From the NCBI RefSeq assembly GCF_029256985.1, contig NZ_JARIDQ010000045.1:1-64000 (forward strand): a DNA stretch of 64,000 nt, read 5' to 3'. The notes beneath the pieces were generated by a model that was given only the letters and a program-made list of their open reading frames with translations, ran no database searches and was not told where the DNA came from. Source of the DNA: Otariodibacter sp. (GTDB lineage: Bacteria > Pseudomonadota > Gammaproteobacteria > Enterobacterales > Pasteurellaceae). The translations under genes were made by a program, and so were the position numbers. Shown in pieces: positions 46,665-58,408 of this stretch. Numbering within the stretch: position 1 is the first letter of the stretch; each line of letters starts with the position of its first letter.

Positions 46665-47636
46665 TTATTGATTAATAAATGATTGCTGATCTTCACCTTC
46701 TTTTTCTACAACAGGCTGAATCATATGTTCTCGTTTTAATCCTAACTGTAACGCTAAGCCAATTGCAACATAGATAGATGAGTAAGTACCAAATCCAATT
46801 CCGATCAATAATGCTAGAGAGAAGCTATGTAATGTAGGACCACCTAACCAATATAGTGCAAGTACAACCACTAATGTGGTCAATGAAGTCATTAATGTTC
46901 TTGATAAGGTTTGACTTAATGAAACATTAATTACTTCAGCTGATGTTGCTCGACGAATTTTTGGGAAATTTTCTCTCACACGGTCAAATACGACAATACT
47001 ATCATTTAGTGAATATCCTACCACTGATAAAATTGCAGCAACAAAGGTAAGATCTATTTCAATTTGTAGAAATGAAAAAAGTCCCACTGTTACTAGCACA
47101 TCATGAAATAATGCAACAATACCACCGACAGCAAGCCTCCATTCAAATCGGATTCCAACATAAACAAGTAACATGCCTAATGTTGCTAAAGTCGCATAAA
47201 TAGCCCCTTGGGTTAATTCTTCTCCAACATTTGGACCAACAAACTCAATGCTTTGTATTCGAGCATTTGAATCTACTTGTTGATGAATAAGTGACATCAC
47301 ATTGGTGCCCACATTCATATCGCCTTCTGACGAAGGTAATCGAATCATAACATCTCGTTGCCCACCAAAAGTTTGGACTAAGGCACTAGGATAGCCATTC
47401 TTATCTAATATACTACGTATTTGATTTAAATCAGCTGGTTGAGAAAAATTGGTCTCAATTACTGTACCTCCTGTAAAATCTAACCCCCAGTTGAATCCTT
47501 TAGTTACGATACTAAAAATACAAAATACTAAAACTGCAATTGAAAAAGTATATGCAATAAGCCGATATTTCATAAAGGGAATCAATTTGTATGGAAGTTT
47601 AATTTCCCCTACATTTTTTTCTATTTTTCTAGCCAT
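46665..47636 (-). CDS. secF: Protein translocase subunit SecF
   Basis: 323 residues with six helices and a large periplasmic loop after the first. GLDFTGGTVIETNF, the VVGYSLNDSIVVFDRVRENF segment (helix 4) and LSRTLMTSLTTLVVVLALYWLGG are conserved. With SecD it uses the proton motive force to complete export. Separated from secD by 9 bases. Confidence 0.97.
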   Translation of the reverse strand: MARKIEKNVGEIKLPYKLIPFMKYRLIAYTFSIAVLVFCIFSIVTKGFNWGLDFTGGTVIETNFSQPADLNQIRSILDKNGYPSALVQTFGGQRDVMIRLPSSEGDMNVGTNVMSLIHQQVDSNARIQSIEFVGPNVGEELTQGAIYATLATLGMLLVYVGIRFEWRLAVGGIVALFHDVLVTVGLFSFLQIEIDLTFVAAILSVVGYSLNDSIVVFDRVRENFPKIRRATSAEVINVSLSQTLSRTLMTSLTTLVVVLALYWLGGPTLHSFSLALLIGIGFGTYSSIYVAIGLALQLGLKREHMIQPVVEKEGEDQQSFINQ

Positions 47637-47645
47637 TTGTTCCCC

Positions 47646-49490
47646 TTAAATCCAAAGTTTTTTCACGCGTTTTCCACCATAAGTCCAGTTCACGAGCATA
47701 CGTGTACCTGTTATAGCAGTAAACATTGATATTAATACTCCTAGAGCCAAAGTTATTGCGAAACCTTTAATTGGCCCTGTTCCGATGGAGTAAAGGATAA
47801 GTGCAACGAGGATAGTTGTTAAGTTAGAATCGAAGATACTAGTAAATGCACCACTATAACCTTCATGAATCGCTTGTTGAATAGAACGTCCGTTACGAAT
47901 TTCTTCTTTAATCCGTTCATAAATAAGTACGTTAGCATCAACTGACATTCCTACAGAAAGTACAATACCGGCAATACCTGGCATCGTTAGTGTTGCACCA
48001 ATCATTGACATAAGTCCAATAGTCAAAATTAAATTCACTATTAAGGCTAGAGAAGCAAATACTCCAAAGACTTTATAATAGACTAAGCAGAATATGATTG
48101 TTAAAGCTAATCCTAACAAGCTTGCATCCATCCCTTGGGCAACATTGTCAGCACCAAGAGAGGCACCGATAGTACGCTCTTCTACAATAACAATAGGAGC
48201 GATAAGTGCACCAGAGCGGAGTAACACAGCAAGATTTTGAGCTTCCGCTGCGCTATTAAGACCAGTAATTTGAAATTGACTACCTAAACGAGAGTTAATC
48301 GTTGCAACATTGATCACCTCTTCATGTTTTTCAAGAATAACTTTTCCTTGGCTATCTTTACGCCCACTATCCTTATATTCACTATATAGTGTAGCCATTG
48401 GTTTACCTACAGCACTCTTAGTGGCATTTCCCATTAAATCCCCACCCGCACCATCTAGGTTTATACTAACTTGTGGTAAACCTCTTTCATCAAGACCTGA
48501 ACTAGCATTAATAATGTGTTCACCACCAAGTACTGCTCGGCGAAATAATACGACTGGCTGACCATCTTGAGTAAATTTAACTTCTGAATCTGCTGGTACA
48601 ATTCCTCTAGCTGCAGATTCTGGACTTGCTGTTGTATTAACCAAACGAAACTCTAAAGTAGCAGTAGCACCTAGGATTTCTTTTGCCCTCGCAGTATCTT
48701 GAACACCCGGTAATTCAACAACAATACGATCAGCTCCTTGACGTTGAATAGTCGGTTCAGATACACCAAGCTCTTCTACACGTTTGCGTAAGATTGATAA
48801 ATTTTGCTCAATCGCTGTATCTCTAGCTTCAGATAATCCATCTTCTGACGGAGCAAATGAAACGGTCGTTGGATTTAAATAAGTTGGTGTTAAATTAGTG
48901 TGTGTTCTGCGAATATAGCGCACAGCTTTATCTGCGATATCAGCATCATTAAACTCAATTTCGTTAGCAAAATTATCTACTTTTTTTATCGATTTATATT
49001 GCAATTTTTCGGTACGAAATTCATGTCTTAAGCTATCTTGAAGTTGTTCTTGTTGCTTTAACAAAGCAGTGTTCATATCAACTTCCATTAGGAAACGTAC
49101 ACCACCAAGTAAGTCAAGACCTTGTTTCATTGGTGAACCACCAATGGATGAAAGCCATTTAGGGGTTGCTGCTGCTAAATTTAATGCAACAGAAAAATTA
49201 TCACCTAACTCGTCGGCAATTTTTTCCTTTACAGGAAGTTGTTGCTCGGCTTTAGATAAGCGAACAAGAATAGAACCCTTATTAAGGCTAACAGCCTTTG
49301 GAGTAATATTCATTGATTGTAGTACATCTTGTACTTGAGTAAGAGTTTCAGTTGAGGCTTGTTGACCACGAGTTCCTGAAATTTGAACGGAAGGGTCATC
49401 ACCATATAAATTTGGAAGGGCGTATAAAGCACCAATGGCGATCAAAATGATCACCATCAGATTCTTCCATAGAGGGAAACGATTTAACAC
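47646..49490 (-). CDS. secD: Protein translocase subunit SecD
   Basis: 614 residues, matching the ~615 of E. coli. One N-terminal helix, the periplasmic P1 domain (GLDLLGGVRFLMEVDMNTALL), then five helices with GMSVDANVLIYERIKEEIRNGRS near residue 515 and FDSNLTTILVALILYSIGTGPIKGFAITL. The Asp in VDANVLIYERI is implicated in proton coupling. Part of yajC-secD-secF. Confidence 0.98.
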   Translation of the reverse strand: MLNRFPLWKNLMVIILIAIGALYALPNLYGDDPSVQISGTRGQQASTETLTQVQDVLQSMNITPKAVSLNKGSILVRLSKAEQQLPVKEKIADELGDNFSVALNLAAATPKWLSSIGGSPMKQGLDLLGGVRFLMEVDMNTALLKQQEQLQDSLRHEFRTEKLQYKSIKKVDNFANEIEFNDADIADKAVRYIRRTHTNLTPTYLNPTTVSFAPSEDGLSEARDTAIEQNLSILRKRVEELGVSEPTIQRQGADRIVVELPGVQDTARAKEILGATATLEFRLVNTTASPESAARGIVPADSEVKFTQDGQPVVLFRRAVLGGEHIINASSGLDERGLPQVSINLDGAGGDLMGNATKSAVGKPMATLYSEYKDSGRKDSQGKVILEKHEEVINVATINSRLGSQFQITGLNSAAEAQNLAVLLRSGALIAPIVIVEERTIGASLGADNVAQGMDASLLGLALTIIFCLVYYKVFGVFASLALIVNLILTIGLMSMIGATLTMPGIAGIVLSVGMSVDANVLIYERIKEEIRNGRSIQQAIHEGYSGAFTSIFDSNLTTILVALILYSIGTGPIKGFAITLALGVLISMFTAITGTRMLVNWTYGGKRVKKLWI

Positions 49491-49518
49491 AATAAATCCC
49501 CATGTCTAAAGGAAAAAA

Positions 49519-49812
49519 TTAAAGCGATTTTAATGAGCCTTTTGGTAATACAGCTACAACAAAATCACGTTTGATTGTTACTTCAACAGTGTCGTTTAGT
49601 GCAATAACAATGTTTTCATTTTCAGCAGATACTTTGGTAATTTTACCAATTAAGCCACCGCTTGTTAAGACTTCATCACCTTTTGCTAAGCCAGATAAAA
49701 GCTCACGTTGTTGTTTTTGACGTTTTGCTTGTGGACGGTACATCATAAAGTAGAAAATAAGACCGAAAATAACCAAAATAAAGATCATTTCCATTCCGCC
49801 GCTTTGCTGCAT
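49519..49812 (-). CDS. yajC: Sec translocon accessory protein YajC
   Basis: 97 residues with one membrane helix (MEMIFILVIFGLIFYFMMYRPQAKRQK) and a soluble tail containing LAKGDEVLTSGGLIGKITKVSAENENIVIAL. Associates with SecDF. AAGGAGCTTTAT precedes the ATG. First gene of the operon. Confidence 0.96.
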   Translation of the reverse strand: MQQSGGMEMIFILVIFGLIFYFMMYRPQAKRQKQQRELLSGLAKGDEVLTSGGLIGKITKVSAENENIVIALNDTVEVTIKRDFVVAVLPKGSLKSL

Positions 49813-50010
49813 ATAAAGCTCCTTAAAATCAATAAGTTAATAGTATAATAGAGCCTAAAAGACTCTACAAAAAGACGCTATAGAATAGCATAGTCTGACA
49901 AATTAAACGATAGAAAATTCATTTTCAAACACAGATCAGCTCTCTTTATTCGGTATTTTATACTAGAATGTTCAAAGATTAATTTTTTCTATAGATTTTT
50001 AGAGGACAAC

Positions 50011-50571
50011 GTGAAAAAAAATTACTTATTTTTTGCTGTAGTGGGATTATTTTCATCTTCAATTTTTGCTCATAACATTACATTGAATCACTCACTTCCC
50101 ACAGTTAGTGTTCAGAATGATGGAGAAATTGTAATGAAAGGGAATAAGATTGCTTATCAGCCTTGGTCATCAACTAAGTTAGCTGGAAAGGTAAGAGTTA
50201 TACAGCATATTGCAGGAAGAAGCAGTGCAAAAGAAAAAAATGAAGGATTGATAGAAGCAATCAGAAAAGCAAATTTTGATCGTGCCAAATATCAAACTAC
50301 AACAATTGTTAATGCCGATGATGCAATTATTGCAACGGGATCTTTTGTTAAAAGTAGTGCGGAAGATGGTAAAAGGAAGAATAGTCATAGCCAAGTTATT
50401 TTAGATCAAGCTAGTAACGTAAAAGATAAATGGCAACTTAAGGCAAAAGATAGTGCTATTATAGTCTTAGATAAGAATAGCAAGGTACAGTTTGTTTCTG
50501 AAGGTAAGCTTTCTCCAAGCCAAATAAACCAAATAATTACATTAGTTAATCATTTAATTACTGAGGGTTAA
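50011..50571 (+). CDS. ytfJ: YtfJ-family periplasmic protein
   Basis: 186 residues with a signal peptide (KKNYLFFAVVGLFSSSIFAHN) and the YtfJ body: SLPTVSVQNDGEIVMKGNKIAYQPWSSTKLAGKVRVIQHIAGRSSAKEKNEGLIEAIR. It has a thioredoxin-like fold in structure predictions of the family but no CxxC here, so redox activity is unlikely. The start is GTG after AGAGGA. A terminator follows. Confidence 0.88.
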   Translation: MKKNYLFFAVVGLFSSSIFAHNITLNHSLPTVSVQNDGEIVMKGNKIAYQPWSSTKLAGKVRVIQHIAGRSSAKEKNEGLIEAIRKANFDRAKYQTTTIVNADDAIIATGSFVKSSAEDGKRKNSHSQVILDQASNVKDKWQLKAKDSAIIVLDKNSKVQFVSEGKLSPSQINQIITLVNHLITEG

Positions 50572-50591
50572 TTAGCGAGTTACAATGAAAT

Positions 50592-50617
50592 AAAAGGCAA
50601 TATTTGTATTGCCTTTT
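50592..50617. terminator. Terminator after ytfJ
   Basis: AAAAGGCAATA-TTTG-TATTGCCTTTT, an 11-bp stem ending in a T run on the plus strand and on the minus strand, between ytfJ and the convergent ruvX. Confidence 0.92.
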
Positions 50618-50637
50618 TACTTTAAAATAATTTGATA

Positions 50638-51051
50638 TTAATTATTTTCAAACCAGCTTTCTAAAATTAGACAAGCAGAGATCGAATCTACTTTATCTTT
50701 TTTTAACGCTTTAAATCCTCCTCTCGAAAAAATCTCATAGCGAGCCTCAACTGTTGTTAAGCGTTCATCTTGTAATTCTACAGGTAAATTAAATCGTCCT
50801 TGTAAGCGATTAGCGAATTTTTTTGCTCGTTGAGTCAATGGTTGTTCTGTACCATCCATATTAAGAGGTAAGCCAACGATTAATTTATTGGGTTTCCATT
50901 CATTCAGTATTTTTTCAATTATATTCCAGTTAGGAATGCCATCTTTAGCTTTAAAAGCAGATAAAGGTTGTGCTGTACTCGTAATACTTTGTCCTACAGC
51001 ACAACCAATACTATTAGTTCCAAAGTCAAAGGCGAGTAAAGTTTGATTCAT
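50638..51051 (-). CDS. ruvX: RuvX/YqgF RNase H-fold nuclease
   Basis: 137 residues. [14 protein letters not shown] (first catalytic Asp), [34 protein letters not shown] and the Asp in [13 protein letters not shown] define YqgF. It has been linked to 16S rRNA 5' processing and Holliday-junction-like resolution. Its start overlaps the yqgE stop by one base; rsmE-yqgE-ruvX form one operon. Confidence 0.92.
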   Translation of the reverse strand: MNQTLLAFDFGTNSIGCAVGQSITSTAQPLSAFKAKDGIPNWNIIEKILNEWKPNKLIVGLPLNMDGTEQPLTQRAKKFANRLQGRFNLPVELQDERLTTVEARYEIFSRGGFKALKKDKVDSISACLILESWFENN

Positions 51052-51608
51052 TAGGCATTACCTGCTTTTGATAAGATCCCATTAATCCCTAAGCTATTGT
51101 ATGCTTCATTCCATCTATCCAGATATCCTGCTTCAAATAAAATGTATTCATTAGCAGGAGCGGTAATCCAGTAATTTTGAGCGATTTCTTGTTCTAATTG
51201 CTCTGCTTTCCATGTACAACAGCCTAGACAAACAACAAATTTTTCTGGGGATTCTGGTCTTCCAAATGTTTCTAAAATATCACCTGAAGTAGTCATCCAA
51301 ATATCGTCATCCACTTTATAGGTATGCAATAGAGGAGTATCAGTTTTTGTATGTAAAATAAATCCACTATCTTGATTTATGGGACCTCCACTCAAAACAA
51401 GTTGATCTTTTTTGTACTCTCGCTCATTAGCCATCATAAAATCCATTTTAGCCAGTAATTCTAGAACTGAAAGATCGGTTGGAGAATTAATCATCAATCC
51501 AATTGCGCCTTGATCATTATGTTCGCAGATATATATAACTGAACGATCAAAGTAATCATCATTCATATCGGGTGTGGCTATCAATAATTGCCCTTGTAAA
51601 TTTTTCAT
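51051..51608 (-). CDS. yqgE: YqgE / AlgH family protein
   Basis: 185 residues, UPF0301. Signature [39 protein letters not shown] and [22 protein letters not shown]-like segment (here [18 protein letters not shown]). Biochemical function is unsettled. One base separates it from the rsmE stop, so it is cotranscribed with rsmE and ruvX. Confidence 0.92.
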   Translation of the reverse strand: MKNLQGQLLIATPDMNDDYFDRSVIYICEHNDQGAIGLMINSPTDLSVLELLAKMDFMMANEREYKKDQLVLSGGPINQDSGFILHTKTDTPLLHTYKVDDDIWMTTSGDILETFGRPESPEKFVVCLGCCTWKAEQLEQEIAQNYWITAPANEYILFEAGYLDRWNEAYNSLGINGILSKAGNA

Positions 51609-51609
51609 C

Positions 51610-52344
51610 TTAGCTTAAATCCCCGTATAACACTTGCAAGGCTGTAATTGTTGCTAGCGATGCTGTTTCTGTACGCAATACTCTTTTTCCAAGCAATACT
51701 TCAGTAAATCCTTCTTGCTCTGTCATTACAATTTCTTCTGGTGAAAGACCGCCTTCTGGACCAATTAATAATCGAACACCTGATTTTGGCGGAGTAGGTA
51801 ACAATTTTATAGTATAACTCGCTCTAGGGTGTAAATTTAATTTAAGCATTTGATCTTGTTCCTTACACCAGTCTGTTAATTTCATAATTGGGCGGATTTG
51901 TGGGATAACATTACGTCCACATTGTTCGCAAGCGGCAATAGCAATTTTTTGCCATTGCTGAATTTTTTTCTCTTGGCGTTCACCTTCTAATTTTACACCA
52001 CAACGTTCAGACCAAAGTGGAGTAATAATATTTACCCCTAGCTCTACGGACTTTTGAATAGTAAATTCCATTCTATCGCCTCTTGAGATAACTTGCCCTA
52101 AATGAATCGGTAGAGATGATTCTCGATCATCAAATACATTTGAATCAATCGTTACTTCAATTTGTTTTTTTGAAACATGATGGATTGTTGCATTAAATAC
52201 GTGATTAGAACCATCAAAAAGGATAATTTTTTCTCCTTCATTCATTCGTAGAACTCGTCCAATATGATTGGTCGCATCTTCACTAAGAAAGCAATGATCT
52301 TTTCCAAGTAATCTTTCAGGATGATAAACTCTAGGGATTCTCAT
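51610..52344 (-). CDS. rsmE: 16S rRNA m3U1498 methyltransferase
   Basis: 244 residues; SPOUT-class enzyme acting on the small subunit. N-terminal PUA-like domain ([21 protein letters not shown]), then [22 protein letters not shown], and the SAM knot [23 protein letters not shown] with [16 protein letters not shown]. First gene of rsmE-yqgE-ruvX. Confidence 0.95.
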   Translation of the reverse strand: MRIPRVYHPERLLGKDHCFLSEDATNHIGRVLRMNEGEKIILFDGSNHVFNATIHHVSKKQIEVTIDSNVFDDRESSLPIHLGQVISRGDRMEFTIQKSVELGVNIITPLWSERCGVKLEGERQEKKIQQWQKIAIAACEQCGRNVIPQIRPIMKLTDWCKEQDQMLKLNLHPRASYTIKLLPTPPKSGVRLLIGPEGGLSPEEIVMTEQEGFTEVLLGKRVLRTETASLATITALQVLYGDLS

Positions 52345-52416
52345 GATAATAAATAGTCCGTGAATGCTTAAAAAGCAAAGGTAATATATAAAGATGTATT
52401 TGTTTATTATAAAAAC

Positions 52417-52472
52417 TAAGCGGTCAGATCATGATGATTTTTTGCAAAAAATTTACAGGATCTAACCGCTTA
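52417..52472 (-). terminator. Terminator of yajG built from paired uptake-like sequences
   Basis: TAAGCGGTCAGATC and GATCTAACCGCTTA pair with one mismatch around a loop containing TTTTTTGCAAAAAATTT. On the minus strand it is followed by AGTTTTTATAATAA. It lies 7 bases after the yajG stop. Confidence 0.8.
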
Positions 52473-52478
52473 TCAATC

Positions 52479-53066
52479 TTATTTTAATTGATTAATTGTA
52501 TTGCTAATTTCATTATCATTATAAATGGATTGAATGATATCTGTATAAGCTTGGTTTAATACCTTTTGAATAGATTCATGATCTGCTCCAAACGCACCTT
52601 CATAAGAGCGACTAGTGTTGAAGTTTTTGCTAAAATTTCCTTTAGTTGCTTGCACTAATACTTCAACTTGAATATCTGCATCTACTTTATAACGAAGGTT
52701 ACCTTGTTCAACATTAGCGAAGAATTTTTTAACATTAGTAATAACATTCGCATTAGCTGCACCTTGCACTACTGTAAATCCTTTGCTATTTAGATTTTGT
52801 TGCATCGCTTGTTGAAATAGATGAGTCACATCAGGGATTGCGCTTAAACGATGATTTTCACTTCTTGAAGTATAATTAGCCACTTCAGCTGAAGTACGTT
52901 GATCTTGAGTTGATACATTAACCAATGTATTTTGATTTGCTGTATTAAATGCAGTATTTGGCGCTGGCGTTACAAAAGTCACAGTATTTGATTGGCTTTG
53001 ACAACCCGCAAGTACAAATAAACTTACTGTACTAAGAATGAATAATAATTTTTTTGATAGTTTCAT
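52479..53066 (-). CDS. yajG: YajG-family lipoprotein
   Basis: 195 residues with a lipoprotein signal (LFILSTVSLFVLAGC). The body VDADIQVEVLVQATKGNFSKNFNTSRSYEGAFGADHESIQKVLNQAYTDIIQSIYND is the YajG (DUF in LPP20/YajG group) signature. Function unknown. bolA diverges from it 78 bases away, a conserved yajG-bolA neighbourhood in enterics. Confidence 0.87.
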   Translation of the reverse strand: MKLSKKLLFILSTVSLFVLAGCQSQSNTVTFVTPAPNTAFNTANQNTLVNVSTQDQRTSAEVANYTSRSENHRLSAIPDVTHLFQQAMQQNLNSKGFTVVQGAANANVITNVKKFFANVEQGNLRYKVDADIQVEVLVQATKGNFSKNFNTSRSYEGAFGADHESIQKVLNQAYTDIIQSIYNDNEISNTINQLK

Positions 53067-53144
53067 AAAATCTTCCTTTTTGATGGGTGAAATTAATTAA
53101 AGTATAGTATGATTTGCACCAATTTTTCAAATAAGGGATAAAAA

Positions 53145-53456
53145 ATGTCTATTGAAAATTCAATAATTACAAAATTAACTGAAAATTTTAATCCAATTCT
53201 GCTTCATGTCGAAAATGAAAGCCATTACCATCATTCAGGAAAAGGCGCGGAATCTCATTTTAAAGTCACTTTAGTATCATCTATTTTTAATTCAATGAGA
53301 ACGATTGCAAGACATCGTGCTATCTATTCTTGTTTGACTGATGAGCTAAATGCTGGTGTACATGCACTAGCCTTACATACTTATACCGAACAAGAATGGC
53401 AAAATATGGGCGAAGTTGCACCTAAATCACCAAATTGTATGGGACATGGTCAGTAA
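53145..53456 (+). CDS. bolA: BolA-family protein
   Basis: 103 residues. LHVENESHYHHSGKGAESHFKVTLVSSIFNSMRTIARHRAIYSCLTDEL and IHALALHTYTEQEW-like ending (VHALALHTYTEQEWQ) are classical BolA. The family works with monothiol glutaredoxins in Fe-S trafficking and affects envelope genes. The His residues that share the Fe-S cluster are present. GGGATAAAAA precedes the ATG. Confidence 0.94.
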   Translation: MSIENSIITKLTENFNPILLHVENESHYHHSGKGAESHFKVTLVSSIFNSMRTIARHRAIYSCLTDELNAGVHALALHTYTEQEWQNMGEVAPKSPNCMGHGQ

Positions 53457-53577
53457 TTAGTAAATAGACATAGTTCGTCCATAAATAGCTTGCGTCGCAT
53501 TACATTTTTTTGTATAGTTCGCCGAGTATTAAAAGTGTGCATAGATATGCACATTTTTTATTTATTTCATATTAACG

Positions 53578-53666
53578 GTGAGATGTCCGAGTGGTTGAAG
53601 GAGCACGCCTGGAAAGCGTGTATACGGGAAACTGTATCGAGGGTTCGAATCCCTCTCTCACCGCCA
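53578..53666 (+). tRNA. tRNA-Ser (GGA)
   Basis: Acceptor GGTGAGA/TCTCACC, discriminator G, encoded CCA; anticodon loop CTGGAAA in the stem ACGC/GCGT gives anticodon GGA; a class II variable arm (TATACGGGAAACTGTATC) and T arm GAGGG-TTCGAAT-CCCTC. 89 nt. The 61-aa ORF in the track over this region is an artefact. Confidence 0.97.
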
Positions 53667-53775
53667 TTCTTTTGATTGAGTAATTGCATTCAAAAACTAT
53701 CAACTAAAAACGAAAAACCTCCTACACTTTTTGCCTCTATTTTGCCCCTACGTCAATTTTTTATGCAGAAATTAA

Positions 53776-53820
53776 AAAAGTGGGTTAAAGCCTTGTGCTA
53801 TAGCAACCTCTCCCACTTTT
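53776..53820 (-). terminator. Terminator of prlC
   Basis: AAAAGTGGG and CCCACTTTT pair around a 27-base loop. On the minus strand CCCACTTTTTTAATTT follows, 30 bases after the prlC stop. Confidence 0.8.
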
Positions 53821-53849
53821 GTCTACTATGCCGATAATTTCAAATTAAA

Positions 53850-55886
53850 TTAGTTGTTTATAATCCCTTTATGACGCAACAAAGCATCCAAAGTTGGTTT
53901 TCTTCCACGGAAACGTTCAAATAACACCATCGGTTCTTCTGAACCACCACGAGTTAAAATATTTTGTAGAAAAGATTTACCTACATCACGACTTAAAATT
54001 CCTTCTTCTTCAAAACGAGAGAAAGCATCCGCAGATAATACTTCTGCCCACAAATAGCTATAATAGCCTGCTGCATATCCTCCTGCAAAAATATGAGCAA
54101 AACTATGAGGAGTTCGCACATAGGTTGGAATTTCAATAACAGCAATCTGTTTTTTTACATCTTTTAGTGTATCCAATACTAAATTCTCTCTCGGTTTACT
54201 CATGTGCAAGCGAAAATCAAAAATACCAAATTCTAACTGACGTAGCATAAACATAGCAGCTTGGTAATTTTTTGCTTTTAATAATTGTGTTAATTTATCT
54301 TTTGGTAATGGCTCACCTGTTTCATAATGTCCAGAAATAAAGGCAAGGGATTCTTCTTGCCAACACCAATTTTCAAGGAATTGGCTAGGTAATTCTACTG
54401 CATCCCATGGTACTCCATTAAGTCCAGATACATCCCCTACATCAATTTCTGTAAGCATATGATGTATACCATGTCCAAATTCATGGAAAAGCGTAGTAAC
54501 TTCATCATGTGTAAATAGTGCCGGTTTGTTACCAATAGGTTTATTAAAGTTACAGGTTAAATAAGCCACTGGTTTTTGCAATGAACCATCAGTCAAACGT
54601 CTTTGACTGATACAGTCATCCATCCATGCGCCACCACGTTTATTCTCACGTGCGTATAAATCTAAATAAAATGAGCCTCGTAAGCAATCAGTTTCATCAT
54701 AAATATTGAAGAAACGTACACTCTCGTCGTATACATTAATATCTTTTTGCTCAACTACTTTCATTCCAAAAATACGATTAATTAGCTCAAATAAACCAGA
54801 TAAGACTCGATTTTCAGGAAAATATGGACGAAGTTCCTCGTCATTAATTGCATATAAGGCTTGCTTTTGTTTTTCACTATAAAAAGCAATATCCCACGGC
54901 TGCAACTTATTCACATTATATTCTTTTGCTGCAAATGCATTTAGTTCAGCAAGTTCCGCTTGTCCCTGATCCTTAGCTCGATTAGCTAGATCTTCTAAGA
55001 AATCCATTACTTGTTTTGAACTTTCTGCCATTTTAGTTGCTAATGAATAATCGGCATAGGTTTCAAAGCCAAGTAAATTAGCTAACTCTAAACGTAATTT
55101 TAAGATTTCATTAATAATGGCTGAATTATCCCATTTACCTGCATTAGGACCTTGATCCGATGCTCGGGTATTAAATGCCTCATACATTTTTTGGCGTAAT
55201 TCCCGATTTTCACAATAAGTCATAACTGGTAGGTAGCTCGGAAATTCAAGAGTAAAACGATATCCATCTTTTCCTTTACTTTGAGCTGATAATTTGGCCG
55301 ACTCTAATGCTGACTCAGGTAATCCCTTTAGATCGTTTGTATTATCAATGATAATTTCCCACCCCATAGTAGCATCAAGTACATTATTACTAAATTGAGA
55401 ACTCAATTCAGATAAACGCATAGAAATTTCACCATAACGTTTTTGTTTTTCAGCTGGCAAAGAAATACCTGATAATTCAAAATCACGTAGACTATTTTCA
55501 ATCGCTTTCTTTTGTGCAATTGAATAAGTTTTAAATTCCGGACTATTTTTTAATTTTACATAGCCTTGATATAGTCCTTGATGTTGACCTATCCAAGTAC
55601 TGTATTCAGACAATAATGGTAAACATGCTTGATAAGCTTCACGCAATTCTGGACTATTTTTTACGGCATTTAAATGCCCAACAGGTGACCATGCTCGAGA
55701 AAGTTTATCACCTGCAATTGCTTGTGGCTGATAAAAATTTTCCCATGTCGGCTGTTCAATCTTAGATACTATTTCAATAGTTTGGCGACACTCTTCGATA
55801 AGTTGGGATATGGCTGGTTGAATATGTTCTGGTTTAATTGCTGAAAATTGAGGTAATCCTGTTGTTGTTAATAATGGATTTGACAT
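53850..55886 (-). CDS. prlC: Oligopeptidase A (M3 metallopeptidase)
   Basis: 678 residues. Zinc motif HEFGHGIHHML near residue 469 (FHEFGHG = HExxH), with the downstream Glu in WDAVELPSQFLENW. It degrades cytosolic oligopeptides such as cleaved signal peptides. GAYxxGYYSYLW-like ending (AGGYAAGYYSYLWAEVLSAD) is typical of the family. Monocistronic with its own terminator. Confidence 0.96.
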   Translation of the reverse strand: MSNPLLTTTGLPQFSAIKPEHIQPAISQLIEECRQTIEIVSKIEQPTWENFYQPQAIAGDKLSRAWSPVGHLNAVKNSPELREAYQACLPLLSEYSTWIGQHQGLYQGYVKLKNSPEFKTYSIAQKKAIENSLRDFELSGISLPAEKQKRYGEISMRLSELSSQFSNNVLDATMGWEIIIDNTNDLKGLPESALESAKLSAQSKGKDGYRFTLEFPSYLPVMTYCENRELRQKMYEAFNTRASDQGPNAGKWDNSAIINEILKLRLELANLLGFETYADYSLATKMAESSKQVMDFLEDLANRAKDQGQAELAELNAFAAKEYNVNKLQPWDIAFYSEKQKQALYAINDEELRPYFPENRVLSGLFELINRIFGMKVVEQKDINVYDESVRFFNIYDETDCLRGSFYLDLYARENKRGGAWMDDCISQRRLTDGSLQKPVAYLTCNFNKPIGNKPALFTHDEVTTLFHEFGHGIHHMLTEIDVGDVSGLNGVPWDAVELPSQFLENWCWQEESLAFISGHYETGEPLPKDKLTQLLKAKNYQAAMFMLRQLEFGIFDFRLHMSKPRENLVLDTLKDVKKQIAVIEIPTYVRTPHSFAHIFAGGYAAGYYSYLWAEVLSADAFSRFEEEGILSRDVGKSFLQNILTRGGSEEPMVLFERFRGRKPTLDALLRHKGIINN

Positions 55887-55997
55887 TTTTATTCCTTTTA
55901 TATTCTTTAAAAACGTTCCGATAATGTGGAGGATTTTTGAAAAATATCAAGGGTAATTTATACAAATTAGATAGACTATTGCTTAACTTTAATAAAA

Positions 55998-56030
55998 AAT
56001 ACTAGATAATCCATCAAATTATCTAGTATT
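55998..56030 (-). terminator. Terminator of the DoxX gene
   Basis: AATACTAGATAAT-CCATCAA-ATTATCTAGTATT, a perfect 13-bp stem with a 7-base loop, followed by TTTTTATT on the minus strand. Confidence 0.92.
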
Positions 56031-56075
56031 TTATAGTTGCAATGTCAATAAAACTTCTCTCATATTAACTAACTT

Positions 56076-56465
56076 TTATTTAGATAAATTTCTTTTATAA
56101 CGATTACCTAATGACCATACACCACCATCGAATAGTGTAATAAACATTAATACAAAACTATATAACATAGCGGCTTCACCATCTTTCGCTACAGGGAAAA
56201 ATGAAAAGTGGGCAATAAAATAAGCAGCTGCCATCAAACCAGATAAAATAAATGCTGTTGGGCGAGTTGCAATACCTAGAATTAATAAAATACCACCTAC
56301 TAATTCAAGAGCAGTAGCTATACCATCTAAAGACGCCCAAGATGTAAGTAAATTAGTCATATCTACTGGTACACCAAATATTTTAGACATAGGATGTATC
56401 AAAATAGAATAAGCAGTCATAATACGTAATAATGCGACAATATAAACTTTATAATCTTTTTCCAT
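56076..56465 (-). CDS. DoxX-family membrane protein
   Basis: The ATG at 56465 follows GATGAGG and gives 129 residues; the longer track start has no ribosome-binding site. Four hydrophobic helices: VALLRIMTAYSILIHPMSKIFG, GIATALELVGGILLILGIATR, AFILSGLMAAAYFIAHF and MLYSFVLMFITLFDGG, the DoxX layout (compare YphA). Function in bacteria is unclear, with links to thiol or sulfur redox. Monocistronic. Confidence 0.85.
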   Translation of the reverse strand: MEKDYKVYIVALLRIMTAYSILIHPMSKIFGVPVDMTNLLTSWASLDGIATALELVGGILLILGIATRPTAFILSGLMAAAYFIAHFSFFPVAKDGEAAMLYSFVLMFITLFDGGVWSLGNRYKRNLSK

Positions 56466-56605
56466 ATTAATTACCTCATCATAATTTAAACACCATGGAT
56501 ACATTATAAACACTTATAGGTTATCTTATCTACTACTTTTATGTGTATATACTATTTAAAAAAAAGAAATAATATAGAATAAATTTAGTTTATTAAAATA
56601 AAAAA

Positions 56606-56632
56606 CGGCAAAATGTTTACCCATCTTACCGC
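56606..56632 (-). terminator. Terminator of pyrG
   Basis: On the minus strand GCGGTAA...TTGCCGT pairs over 6-7 bp (one G-U) and is followed by TTTTTATTTT, 22 bases after the pyrG stop. One arm is a partial uptake core. Confidence 0.55.
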
Positions 56633-56653
56633 TTATTTGAGCATACTATTAAA

Positions 56654-58390
<1,737 letters not shown>

Positions 58391-58399
58391 CTAGTCAAA

Positions 58400-58408
58400 A
58401 CAAGCGGT
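58400..58408 (+). repeat. DNA uptake signal, exact core
   Basis: ACAAGCGGT-CAGTTCAGCAAG-ATTTTTTGCAAAA, the full extended motif, between pyrG and the HAD gene. Confidence 0.95.

Noticed and set aside
53490-53675. 61-aa ORF across the tRNA-Ser gene
   Set aside because: It is a translation of the tRNA itself ([15 protein letters not shown]), a well-known artefact.
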